A DNA stretch of 64,000 bases. It comes from Streptomyces sp. NBC_00259. GTDB taxonomy: Bacteria > Actinomycetota > Actinomycetes > Streptomycetales > Streptomycetaceae. The stretch is from contig NZ_CP108080.1 of NCBI RefSeq assembly GCF_036181745.1, positions 2,852,001 to 2,916,000 of the forward strand, read 5' to 3'. Shown piece by piece: positions 7,705 to 14,738 of the stretch (position 1 is the first letter of the stretch; each line of letters begins with the position of its first letter). The notes under the pieces were generated by a model that saw only the letters and a list, made by a program, of their open reading frames with translations, was not told the origin of the DNA and searched no databases. The position numbers were made by a program, and so were the translations under genes.

Positions 7705-8724
7705 TCAGCGGGGCCGGGAGCGGAGCCGACGCCTGCCGAAGAGGAGGACCAACGATCCGGCGAGGAGCGCGCCGCCGGCCGCGGCGAGCCCGATCGCGTA
7801 CCGGGGTCCGGCGCCGGTCGCGGCCAGCTCGTGCCCGTTCTGCCACGTCGTCCCGGTGTCCTCCGTGCCGGACACATCGCCGGACGCGTTCCCGGAGGGG
7901 TTCGCGGACGCGCCCGTGGACTGGGTCTCGCTGTTCCCGTCCGGCGGGCTGTCGGGTTGCGTGGCCGGGCCGGTGGGCTCCGCGGCCAGGATGCTGAAGC
8001 GGTAGTCGTTGGACTCCCCGACCCAGTCGCCGTCCGCCCCACGCCGCTGGACGACGGCGGCGTTGGCCACCACGGCATCCGGGGCGGTGGCGCGGTCGGG
8101 GAAGCCGAGACGTACCCGAACGGTGAAGATGCCCCGCGCAGGGAGGGACAGACCCGCGAACCCGCCCGCCCCGGCGCCGAAGGCCCCGACCGCCTCCCCC
8201 TGCTCCGTCTTCTCGATGGTGACGGGGCGCCAGATCTGCACTCCCGTGTCGAGGAACTCCATCCGGATCCGGTCGGGGGTGAGCGCCCGCCCCTGTCCGG
8301 TGAGCACGAGGACGGGGTGGATGTTCAGGCAGGGCTCGGCCGTGGTGTTGGTCAGTTCGACGGAGAACTCATGGGCGCCCGCTCCGGCCCGGTACTGCGC
8401 CGGGCCCTCCACGATGCGGGCGGCGACCGGGAACTCCGCCGCGCCCACGTCGCCACAGGACGGCAGCTCGTCGACGGGCACGCCACCGGGCGCCGCGGGC
8501 GACGCGGACGCCGACGCCGCGTGCCGGGACGAAGCGGAGCCGGAAGAGCCGGAAGAGGAACGAGAAGGGGAAGCAGAAGCGGAAGCGGAAGCGGGACGCG
8601 AAGGAGAGGGATGCGGTGACGGCTCCGCGGCGGCCTGCGCGGGGGCGGGGGCCAGGCCCGCCAGGGCGACGGGAGCGATGGCGGCTGTGGCGGCTCCGGC
8701 GGCAAGGGCGGTGCGCAGGCGCAT
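7705..8724 (-). CDS. cell-wall-anchored protein with LAxTG sorting signal
   Basis: This 339-residue protein is probably exported and linked to peptidoglycan. It has a Sec-type signal peptide (about residues 1-30, ending near AQA), a Ser/Pro/Ala-rich stretch encoded by a purine-rich repeat, a beta-rich ectodomain, a second disordered linker, and a C-terminal sorting signal: LAATG, a hydrophobic segment and a basic tail of Arg residues. LAxTG is the motif recognised by Streptomyces class E sortases, and one such sortase is encoded at 17885-18697. Start 8724 is chosen because it begins the signal peptide and has AGAGG upstream; the longer frame adds 35 atypical residues. The ectodomain has no function I recognise. 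Confidence 0.85.
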   Translation of the reverse strand: MRLRTALAAGAATAAIAPVALAGLAPAPAQAAAEPSPHPSPSRPASASASASPSRSSSGSSGSASSRHAASASASPAAPGGVPVDELPSCGDVGAAEFPVAARIVEGPAQYRAGAGAHEFSVELTNTTAEPCLNIHPVLVLTGQGRALTPDRIRMEFLDTGVQIWRPVTIEKTEQGEAVGAFGAGAGGFAGLSLPARGIFTVRVRLGFPDRATAPDAVVANAAVVQRRGADGDWVGESNDYRFSILAAEPTGPATQPDSPPDGNSETQSTGASANPSGNASGDVSGTEDTGTTWQNGHELAATGAGPRYAIGLAAAGGALLAGSLVLLFGRRRLRSRPR

Positions 8725-8840
8725 GAGGAACCTCTGCTGGTCGCGAGCGTGGGCGGCGTGGAGAACCGACGCTGCCACGCACGCGCCCGCCGGCCCGGCA
8801 CCGACGCCGCCGAGCGGCCGGACAATCACACAATTACGCC

Positions 8841-10019
8841 CTACTGGCCGAGCCTGTCGCCGTCCATGCGACCGAAGAGCGGGGCGAGGACGAGCTGCGC
8901 GGCGCCCTCCGCGACGGGGTACGGGCCCGCGTCCGCCAGAGCGACGTACACGGCATCGTCGCCGATCACCGCGCGGACTCCGCGGACGAACGTCTCACTG
9001 GCCGCGGCGACGGTACGCCCACCGAGCAGGACCTGGTCGACGTCGAGCAGCCGTACGAGATTGGCGGCACCGGTACCGAGGACGCGCGCCGCCTCGTCGA
9101 GCTCGCCGCGGGCGACGGCTGCGAGGCACAGCGCCTCGATGCACCCGCGGTTGCCGCAGGAACAGGCGGGCCCGTCGAGCTGGACGACCTGATGGCCGAA
9201 CTCCCCCGCGCCGGTGCGGGCGCCCCGGTGGAGCGTCCCGCCGAGTACGAGCCCGGCGCCCAGGCCCGTACCGAGGTGGAGATACGCGAACGACTCCGCG
9301 ACTTCAGAACCAGAACCAGAACCAGAACCAGAAACGGAAGCAGAACCGGAACCAGAAGCGGATCCGGAGTCCTGTGAACCCGTCGGCCGTCCGCGCAGTG
9401 CGAGCCCGAGCGCTGCGGCGTTGGTGTCCTTGTCCAGGACGACCGTCAGCCCGAGCCGCTCCCCCAGCTCCGCCCGGAGCGGAACTCCCTCCCACCTCGG
9501 CGCCCCGGTCACCCGGCCCGGCACCCCGCTCCAGTGGTCCAGCGGCCCCGGCATCCCGACGCCGACGCCCAGCACCCTCTCCGTTTCGTGCTCCAGTTCG
9601 TGCTCCAGCAGCGCCCGGACCTCGTCCGTCGCCGCCGCGACGACGTCCGGCACCGAACCGCTCAGGTCCAGCGGCCGGGTGCGCGACGCGACGACCGTGC
9701 CGGCGAGGTCGACGAGTACCGCCGTCAGCTCGTCGCGATCGAGTTGCAGGCCCACCGCGTGGGCCGCGGACGGGACGAGGCGCAGGACGGTGCGGGGCTT
9801 GCCCCCGGTCGAGGCACGGCGGCCCGCCTCGGTCACCAGTCCCTCCGCCCGCAGCCTCGCCGTGATCTTGCTGACGGCCTGGGGCGTGAGCCCGGTGCCC
9901 TCGGCGAGCTCCAGCCGGCTGATCCCGTCGCGGTCGGCCGCCCTCAGCAGATCCAGCACCAGCGCCGCGTTGTGGCTGCGCAGCACCGGGAGGTTCGCAC
10001 CCGTGTTGGTCCTCTTCAC
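8841..10019 (-). CDS. ROK-family transcriptional regulator
   Basis: This 392-residue protein has an N-terminal MarR-like winged helix (SRLELAEGTGLTPQAVSK, about residues 34-52) and a C-terminal ROK sugar-kinase-like domain, as in XylR/NagC-type repressors. The ROK zinc motif is intact (CSCGNRGCIEALC). Between the two halves of the ROK domain there is an unusual Gly/Ser-rich insertion of about 30 residues encoded by a hexanucleotide repeat (9305-9368). It is divergent from the Gfo/Idh/MocA gene, with only about 50 bp between them containing a GCAAC-N3-GTTGC inverted repeat, so it probably controls that gene in response to a sugar. The start codon is GTG, with a weak ribosome site. Confidence 0.88.
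   Translation of the reverse strand: MKRTNTGANLPVLRSHNAALVLDLLRAADRDGISRLELAEGTGLTPQAVSKITARLRAEGLVTEAGRRASTGGKPRTVLRLVPSAAHAVGLQLDRDELTAVLVDLAGTVVASRTRPLDLSGSVPDVVAAATDEVRALLEHELEHETERVLGVGVGMPGPLDHWSGVPGRVTGAPRWEGVPLRAELGERLGLTVVLDKDTNAAALGLALRGRPTGSQDSGSASGSGSASVSGSGSGSGSEVAESFAYLHLGTGLGAGLVLGGTLHRGARTGAGEFGHQVVQLDGPACSCGNRGCIEALCLAAVARGELDEAARVLGTGAANLVRLLDVDQVLLGGRTVAAASETFVRGVRAVIGDDAVYVALADAGPYPVAEGAAQLVLAPLFGRMDGDRLGQ
9305..9368. repeat. CAGAAC hexanucleotide microsatellite inside the ROK gene
   Basis: Several CAGAAC units followed by degenerate copies encode a Gly-Ser run on the minus strand. The composition differs sharply from the surrounding coding sequence. It adds a flexible loop just before the conserved AYLHLGTGLGAG segment of the ROK domain. 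Similar purine-rich repetition occurs in the linker of the wall protein at about 8530-8600. Confidence 0.8.
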
Positions 10020-10049
10020 CCCGCCATTGTCCTGCGCGCTTGCGCTTTG

Positions 10050-10062
10050 GCAACAGCGTTGC
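10050..10062. promoter_or_regulatory. inverted repeat between ROK regulator and oxidoreductase (candidate operator)
   Basis: GCAAC-AGC-GTTGC is an inverted repeat in the short divergent promoter region, 14 bp before the oxidoreductase ATG and 31 bp before the ROK start. ROK repressors usually bind palindromes in this position. The arms are short, so confidence is modest. Confidence 0.4.
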
Positions 10063-10075
10063 TTAAGTGGATGTC

Positions 10076-11167
10076 ATGACAGGCACCGGCACCGGCACCC
10101 CCATTCGCGTAGGACTCGTCGGCTACGGCCTCGCGGGGTCCGTGTTCCACGCCCCGCTGATCGCCGCCACCGAGGGCCTCGTCCTCGACACGATCGTGAC
10201 GTCGAACGAGGAGCGCCGCGAGCAGGCCCGTGCCGAGTTCCCCGACGTCCGCTTCGCGGCCACGGCCGACGAGCTGTGGGAGCGCGCCGGCGAACTCGAC
10301 CTGATCGTGATCGCGTCCCCGAACAAGACGCATGTCCCGGTCGCCACCGCCGCCCTCCAGGCCGGTCTCCCGGTCGTCGTGGACAAGCCGCTCGCCGGCA
10401 CCGCCGCCGCCGCACGCGAACTCGCCGCCCTTGCCGACAAGCGGGGCCTGCTGCTCTCCGTCTTCCAGAACCGCCGCTGGGACAACGACTTCCTCACCCT
10501 CCGCGCGCTCCTCGCGGACGGCGAACTCGGCGATGTGCAGCGCTTCGAGTCCCGTTTCGAGCGCTGGCGTCCCCAGCTCAAGGGCGGCTGGCGCGAGTCC
10601 GGCGCCCCGGAGGAGATCGGCGGTCTCCTCTACGACCTGGGCAGCCACGTCGTCGACCAGGCGCTGGTCCTCTTCGGCCCGGCGGTCCAGGTGTACGCGG
10701 AGTCGGACGCACGCCGCCCTGGCGCCGAGACCGACGACGACACGTTCATCGCCATCACGCACGCGAACGGCGTCCGCTCGCACCTGTACATGAGCGCCAC
10801 CACCGCCCAGCTCGGCCCGCGCTTCCGCGTCCTCGGCTCGGCCGCCGGCTATGTGAAGTACGGCCTCGATCCGCAGGAGGCCGCACTGCGCGACGGCAAG
10901 CGCCCCGGCCCCGGTCTGCCGTGGGGCACGGAACCGCAGTCGCTGTGGGGACGCGTCGGCTCGGGCGAGTCGCCGCTGACCGGCGGGGGACGTCCCGTCG
11001 AGACCCTGCCCGGCGACTATCCGGCGTACTACGCGGGCATCGCCGCCGCCCTGCGCGACGGCACCGCTCCGCCGGTCACCGCGGACGAGGCCGCCGACGC
11101 CCTCGACGTCCTGGAGGCGGCCCGCCGCTCCGCCCGCGAGGGCGTCACCGTCAGGCTCGGCTCATGA
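10076..11167 (+). CDS. Gfo/Idh/MocA-family oxidoreductase
   Basis: This NAD(P)-dependent oxidoreductase has 363 residues from ATG 10076; a GTG three codons earlier is equally possible. The N-terminal Rossmann motif is VGLVGYGLAGSVFHAPL, the conserved EKP-type motif appears as VVDKPLAGT (Asp replaces the usual Glu), and the C-terminal half is the alpha/beta substrate domain. Members oxidise or epimerise sugars, inositols and related polyols. It is divergent from a ROK regulator and overlaps the next gene by four bases (ATGA), so the two downstream genes are co-translated. Sugar use is suggested by the ROK partner; the substrate cannot be named. Confidence 0.9.
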   Translation: MTGTGTGTPIRVGLVGYGLAGSVFHAPLIAATEGLVLDTIVTSNEERREQARAEFPDVRFAATADELWERAGELDLIVIASPNKTHVPVATAALQAGLPVVVDKPLAGTAAAARELAALADKRGLLLSVFQNRRWDNDFLTLRALLADGELGDVQRFESRFERWRPQLKGGWRESGAPEEIGGLLYDLGSHVVDQALVLFGPAVQVYAESDARRPGAETDDDTFIAITHANGVRSHLYMSATTAQLGPRFRVLGSAAGYVKYGLDPQEAALRDGKRPGPGLPWGTEPQSLWGRVGSGESPLTGGGRPVETLPGDYPAYYAGIAAALRDGTAPPVTADEAADALDVLEAARRSAREGVTVRLGS

Positions 11168-11649
11168 GCGGCGGCACCACGGACCCGGGTCTCACCGGCG
11201 TCGCCGCGCTCGAGGAGCAGGAACTGCGCCTGACGCTGCCCCGCTTCACGTACGACGACGCCTGGGATCTCGGCTCGATGCTCGTCGAGCTGGCGCGCGA
11301 GCGGAACGCCCCGGTCGCGATCGACATCCGGCGCGGCCCGCAGCAGCTCTTCCACTGCGCCCTGCCCGGGTCCTCGGCGGACAACGACGCGTGGATCGAC
11401 CGCAAGCGCCGGGTCGTCGAACGCTACGGCGAGAGCTCGTTCCTCGTCGGCAGCCGCTTCCGCGCGAAGGGGACGACGTTCGAGGAGTCGTCCCGTCTCG
11501 ATCCCGACCGGTACGCGGCGCACGGCGGATCGTTCCCGATCCGCGTCGAAGGCGCCGGTGTCATCGGCACGGTCACGGTCTCCGGCCTCCCACAGGCCGA
11601 GGACCACGCGATGGTGGTGGAGGCGCTGGAGCGTCTCCTCACCACCTGA
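11164..11649 (+). CDS. GlcG/HbpS-related (UPF0303-type) small protein
   Basis: This 161-residue protein resembles the heme-degrading/UPF0303 family (GlcG/HbpS fold). Features seen are the VAIDIRRGPQQLFHCALPG strand-loop near residues 51-69, a conserved basic stretch around DRKRRVVERYGESS, and a C-terminal glycine-rich strand GTVTVSGLPQAEDH. No signal peptide or membrane segment is present, so it should be cytoplasmic. It is translationally coupled to the oxidoreductase (ATGA overlap) and ends at a strong hairpin. The biochemical role is not established; co-occurrence with sugar oxidoreductases suggests an accessory function. Confidence 0.75.
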   Translation: MSGGTTDPGLTGVAALEEQELRLTLPRFTYDDAWDLGSMLVELARERNAPVAIDIRRGPQQLFHCALPGSSADNDAWIDRKRRVVERYGESSFLVGSRFRAKGTTFEESSRLDPDRYAAHGGSFPIRVEGAGVIGTVTVSGLPQAEDHAMVVEALERLLTT

Positions 11650-11650
11650 C

Positions 11651-11687
11651 CCGCGGAGGGGGTGAATCCCCCGCACCCCCTCCGCGG
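11651..11687. terminator. bidirectional hairpin terminator
   Basis: A perfect 14-bp stem (CCGCGGAGGGGGTG with its complement) encloses a 9-base loop immediately after the stop of the GlcG-like gene. It lies between convergent genes and can serve both. Confidence 0.8.
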
Positions 11688-11713
11688 TTCCTCCTCGGCA
11701 CGTCTCGCCGCCT

Positions 11714-12574
11714 CTACGCGTCCTTCAACTCCTGGCGCTGGCGGCCGAGTCCCTCGATCTCCAGCTCGACGACGTCCCCTGCCCGCAGGTACGGCTTCGG
11801 GTCCGGCTGTCCGAGGGCCACACCCGCCGGCGTACCGGTGTTGATCACATCTCCCGGGTACAGGGTCATGAACTGACTCACGTACCGCACCACTTCGGCC
11901 ACCGGGAAGATCTGGTCCGCGGTGGAGCCGTTCTGCTTCAGCTCACCGTTGACCCAGAGCTTGAGGGACAGCGCCTGCGGGTCCGGCACTTCGTCCCGCG
12001 TCACGAGCCAGGGGCCCAGCGGGTTGAACGTCTCGCAGTTCTTGCCCTTGTCCCACGTGCCGCCGCGCTCGATCTGGAACTCCCGCTCCGACACGTCGTG
12101 TGCCACCGCGTATCCCGCGATGTGCGCGAGAGCCTCGTCATGGGACTCCAGGTAGCGGGCGGTACGTCCGATGACCACCGCGAGCTCGACCTCCCAGTCC
12201 GTCTTCTCGCTCGTGCGGGGTACGAGCACGGTGTCGTTGGGACCGACGACCGTGTCCGCGGCCTTGAAGAAGACGACGGGCTCGGCGGGCGTCGCGGCAC
12301 CGGTCTCCGCCGCGTGGTCGTGGTAGTTCAGCCCGATGCACACGACCTTGCCGATACGGGCGAGCGGCGGCCCTACGCGCAGCCCGGTCGCATCCAGCAC
12401 CGGCAGCTCGCCGGCCTCGGCCGCCGAGCGGATCCGGCCGAGCGCGGCATCGTCCGCGAGCAGCGCCCCGTCGATGTCCGCGACCAGTCCCGACAGGTCA
12501 CGGAGCGTCGTCCCGTCCTGGTCGAGCAACGCCGGACGTTCCGAACCCGCCGTACCGACACGCAGCAGCTTCAT
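11714..12574 (-). CDS. fumarylacetoacetate hydrolase (FAH) family protein
   Basis: This 286-residue enzyme has the FAH C-terminal fold used by 2-keto-4-pentenoate hydratases, acylpyruvate hydrolases and oxaloacetate decarboxylases. The metal-binding region is visible: IGLNYHDHAAE, then DWEVELAVVIG (acidic ligands), then KGKNCETFNPLGPWLVTRDE. An N-terminal domain of about 70 residues precedes it. The ATG has GGGAGAAG upstream. A candidate operator lies about 75 bp upstream at 12650-12672. It is probably a cytosolic aromatic or sugar-acid catabolic enzyme; the substrate is not determinable. Confidence 0.88.
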   Translation of the reverse strand: MKLLRVGTAGSERPALLDQDGTTLRDLSGLVADIDGALLADDAALGRIRSAAEAGELPVLDATGLRVGPPLARIGKVVCIGLNYHDHAAETGAATPAEPVVFFKAADTVVGPNDTVLVPRTSEKTDWEVELAVVIGRTARYLESHDEALAHIAGYAVAHDVSEREFQIERGGTWDKGKNCETFNPLGPWLVTRDEVPDPQALSLKLWVNGELKQNGSTADQIFPVAEVVRYVSQFMTLYPGDVINTGTPAGVALGQPDPKPYLRAGDVVELEIEGLGRQRQELKDA

Positions 12575-12649
12575 CTTTCTTCTCCCTGTGGTCGAGGTGG
12601 CCCCGGCTGAGGAGTCCCCGCCGTGCGGCGGAGGGGGATGTGCGGATCA

Positions 12650-12672
12650 TTGAGGATTGGCTGATCCTCCAA
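12650..12672 (-). promoter_or_regulatory. imperfect palindrome upstream of FAH gene (candidate operator)
   Basis: TTGAGGAT-N6-ATCCTCCAA forms an imperfect inverted repeat, nested with GGATCA-N12-TGATCC, about 75 bp before the FAH start. The position suits a promoter-overlapping operator, for example of a GntR-type regulator. No regulator gene is adjacent. Confidence 0.4.
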
Positions 12673-12715
12673 GAGTTCGGACCACCCTGCAAGACCCCGT
12701 TCACAACCTGGACCG

Positions 12716-13501
12716 TTACCCAGCGGTAGCCAGAGCACCGGCCACCGGCGCGTCCCGGTAGAGGAACACCCGCTCCACCGCGCTCCAGGTGGTGCTGGTG
12801 ACGACGTAGAGCCCGGCGGCGAGCGGCACGACGCCGACGGTGATCAGCGTGGCGAACGAAAGCAGCGGCATCACCCTCATGACCGCGCCCATCCCCGGCA
12901 GTTGCTGCTCCGCCTGCGCCAACGGCCCCTGCCCGGAGGACGCGAGCTGCCGCCTCGTGCGTACGTACGTGAACGTGGCCACGATGCCGACGATCACGAA
13001 CAGCGCCGCGTACACCAGCCCCGCCTGCCCGAGCAGCCCTCCGTCGCCGAGCGCCTCCACCCACCGGCCGCCGAGGGGGGCGCCGAGCAGACTGTGCCCG
13101 AGCAGCTCGTTCGTCTCGTCACCGATCTCCCGGCTGGAGAACAGGTGGTACATGAGGAAGAACGCCGGCAGCTGGAGCAGACCGGGCAGACACCCCGACA
13201 GCGGCGAGACCTTCTCCTTCGCGTGCAGCTCAAGGACCGCCTGCTGCAGCCGATCGGGGTTCTTGCCGTGCTTCCTGCGAAGTTCGGCGATCTGCGGTGC
13301 GAGCCGGGTGCGTGCCTTCTGCCCGCGCGCGGCCGCACGCGAGAGGGGATGAACGGCGAGCCGTACCAACGCCGTGAACAGGACGATCGCCGCGGCGGTG
13401 GCCGAGCCCTGGAAGAGGGGCTCGACCAGGTCGGCGAGCTGCCCGACCAGCGAAGCGAACGAGGACATGAAGAAGGAGAAAGCGGATGTGAGCGCGGACA
13501 T
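12716..13501 (-). CDS. YidC/Oxa1-family membrane protein insertase homologue
   Basis: This 261-residue polytopic protein matches the YidC/OxaA core. A first membrane segment is followed by a basic cytoplasmic hairpin (RAAARGQKARTRLAPQIAELRRKHG), then the conserved SPLSGCLPGLLQLPAFFLMY segment, and three more hydrophobic segments. It lacks the large periplasmic domain of Gram-negative YidC, as expected. Start 13501 is chosen because GGAGG lies upstream; the 17-residue extension is not family-like. Because Streptomyces carry their main yidC near the origin with rpmH/rnpA, this is more likely an accessory paralogue. It lies 98 bp after the DUF6412 gene in the same direction. Confidence 0.85.
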   Translation of the reverse strand: MSALTSAFSFFMSSFASLVGQLADLVEPLFQGSATAAAIVLFTALVRLAVHPLSRAAARGQKARTRLAPQIAELRRKHGKNPDRLQQAVLELHAKEKVSPLSGCLPGLLQLPAFFLMYHLFSSREIGDETNELLGHSLLGAPLGGRWVEALGDGGLLGQAGLVYAALFVIVGIVATFTYVRTRRQLASSGQGPLAQAEQQLPGMGAVMRVMPLLSFATLITVGVVPLAAGLYVVTSTTWSAVERVFLYRDAPVAGALATAG

Positions 13502-13599
13502 GGAGGCCCTCCGGGTCTCGTCGTGCCGGGAAACGAACAGACATGTCGGCATGACGACCCGCGAAGGGGCACAGGAACAAAGGGAGTGAGCTGTCGCCC

Positions 13600-13911
13600 C
13601 TACGCGGCCGTCGTCGAGGGACGGCCGGGGGCTCGGGGCCTGCTACGGCCCGCCGCGTCGGGATCGCGCTGCGGCAGGAACGCCGTGCGCTGCTCGCGGT
13701 CGCGTATCGCCGTTCGTATGCGCGTGGGCGGCACGCGCGGCACCGACTGCGAGAGGATCAACGCGCAGGCGACGAGCGCGGCGCCGGCCGCCGCGGTGGC
13801 GGCGAGGGCGACGGCGGTGGACAGGCCGATGCCTTCGGCCACGAACACTTCGACGAGCACGAAGAGCAGGAGGGCGAGCGGCTGCAGCAGGCGCCAGGTG
13901 CGTCCGGCCAT
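13600..13911 (-). CDS. DUF6412-type small membrane protein
   Basis: This 103-residue protein has two hydrophobic segments (about residues 8-28 and 33-57) followed by a basic, Pro/Arg-rich cytoplasmic tail. It resembles the DUF6412 proteins seen next to YidC-like genes in Streptomyces. The ATG at 13911 has GGAGAGG upstream; the upstream frame would add 24 non-hydrophobic residues. It precedes the YidC-like gene on the same strand and is probably co-transcribed with it, so a role linked to membrane insertion is possible but unproven. Confidence 0.7.
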   Translation of the reverse strand: MAGRTWRLLQPLALLLFVLVEVFVAEGIGLSTAVALAATAAAGAALVACALILSQSVPRVPPTRIRTAIRDREQRTAFLPQRDPDAAGRSRPRAPGRPSTTAA

Positions 13912-14087
13912 GCGTGCCTCTCCTCTCTCCGCTTCGCTCCGCGTCGCGCCGAGCGATCCCGTACCAGCGATACGAACCTTCATTCGTTATACACGACCGG
14001 AATCGCCGCCGGGTTCCCTGTGGACAACCCGGCGGATCCCTTGGGGGACATCCCGGCCGCGCGATGCGCGCGCCCCTCTCCGGACGC

Positions 14088-14615
14088 TCACACGCGTTCC
14101 GGATCGAGCGGCTCCAGCAGTCGGCGCGGGCGCAGCAGCGAACGGCTGACCGGATCGGCGGGGTCCAGGTCGAGGCCGGGTCCCGGCCGCATCTCCACCT
14201 CCGCGGGCGGTACGCCGATCCCGCAGGCCGGGCACTCGCCGTACGCACCGAGCTCCGTACCGCACGGCGCGTGCAGGAAGATCCTCATCTGCTGGGCTCC
14301 GGGCAGCCCTCGCCCCCACAGCCCGAGCGAGCGCAGGACGGGCCAGAGGGCGAGGCCGTGCTCGGTGAGGACGTACTCGTCACGCGGCGGGGACTCCTGA
14401 TAGCGGCGCTTCTCCAGCACCCCGGCGCCGATGAGCGCCTGGAGCCGGCCGGCCAGCACGGCACGCGGGGCGCCGAGGTGGACCAGGAAGTCGTTGTACC
14501 GGCGCACGCCGTAGAACGCGTCCCGCACGACGAGCAGCGTCCACCGCTCGCCGATGACCTCCAGCGCGCGGGCGATGGAGCACTGCTGCGCGGCGTAGTC
14601 CTTGCCCAGAGCCAT
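14088..14615 (-). CDS. HxlR-family regulator with C-terminal Cys-rich extension
   Basis: This 175-residue winged-helix regulator shows the HxlR signature: CSIARALEVIGERWTLLVVR near residue 12, then RYNDFLVHLGAPRAVLAGRL, and a wing ending in YVLTEHGLAL. The N-terminal Cys is the residue that senses aldehydes or oxidants in some members. Unlike a minimal HxlR protein it has about 75 extra residues containing CG, then GECPACG, a possible zinc-ribbon. It is divergent from an MFS exporter, and the gap between them carries two inverted repeats that are good operator candidates. It probably represses the exporter and itself. Confidence 0.88.
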   Translation of the reverse strand: MALGKDYAAQQCSIARALEVIGERWTLLVVRDAFYGVRRYNDFLVHLGAPRAVLAGRLQALIGAGVLEKRRYQESPPRDEYVLTEHGLALWPVLRSLGLWGRGLPGAQQMRIFLHAPCGTELGAYGECPACGIGVPPAEVEMRPGPGLDLDPADPVSRSLLRPRRLLEPLDPERV

Positions 14616-14633
14616 GACGCCAGACTAACAGCC

Positions 14634-14654
14634 TAGGTTCACTGACCGAACCTA
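14634..14654. promoter_or_regulatory. operator 1 of the HxlR/MFS divergent promoter
   Basis: TAGGTTC-N7-GAACCTA is a perfect 7-bp inverted repeat 19 bp upstream of the HxlR start. It shares arm sequence and spacer length with the second site at 14679-14697. It is probably bound by the HxlR regulator. Confidence 0.7.
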
Positions 14655-14678
14655 CCGTGTTAGGGTCGCCGTACGAGC

Positions 14679-14697
14679 AGGTTCATTCATCGAACTT
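14679..14697. promoter_or_regulatory. operator 2 of the HxlR/MFS divergent promoter
   Basis: AGGTTC-N7-GAACTT repeats the same half-sites with the same 7-base spacer, about 44 bp centre to centre from operator 1 and about 40 bp before the MFS start. Two matching sites between divergent genes strongly suggest local repression. Confidence 0.65.
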
Positions 14698-14738
14698 TGA
14701 ATTGCCGCGGTACACGAGCTCTCGACCCGAGGACCCTG

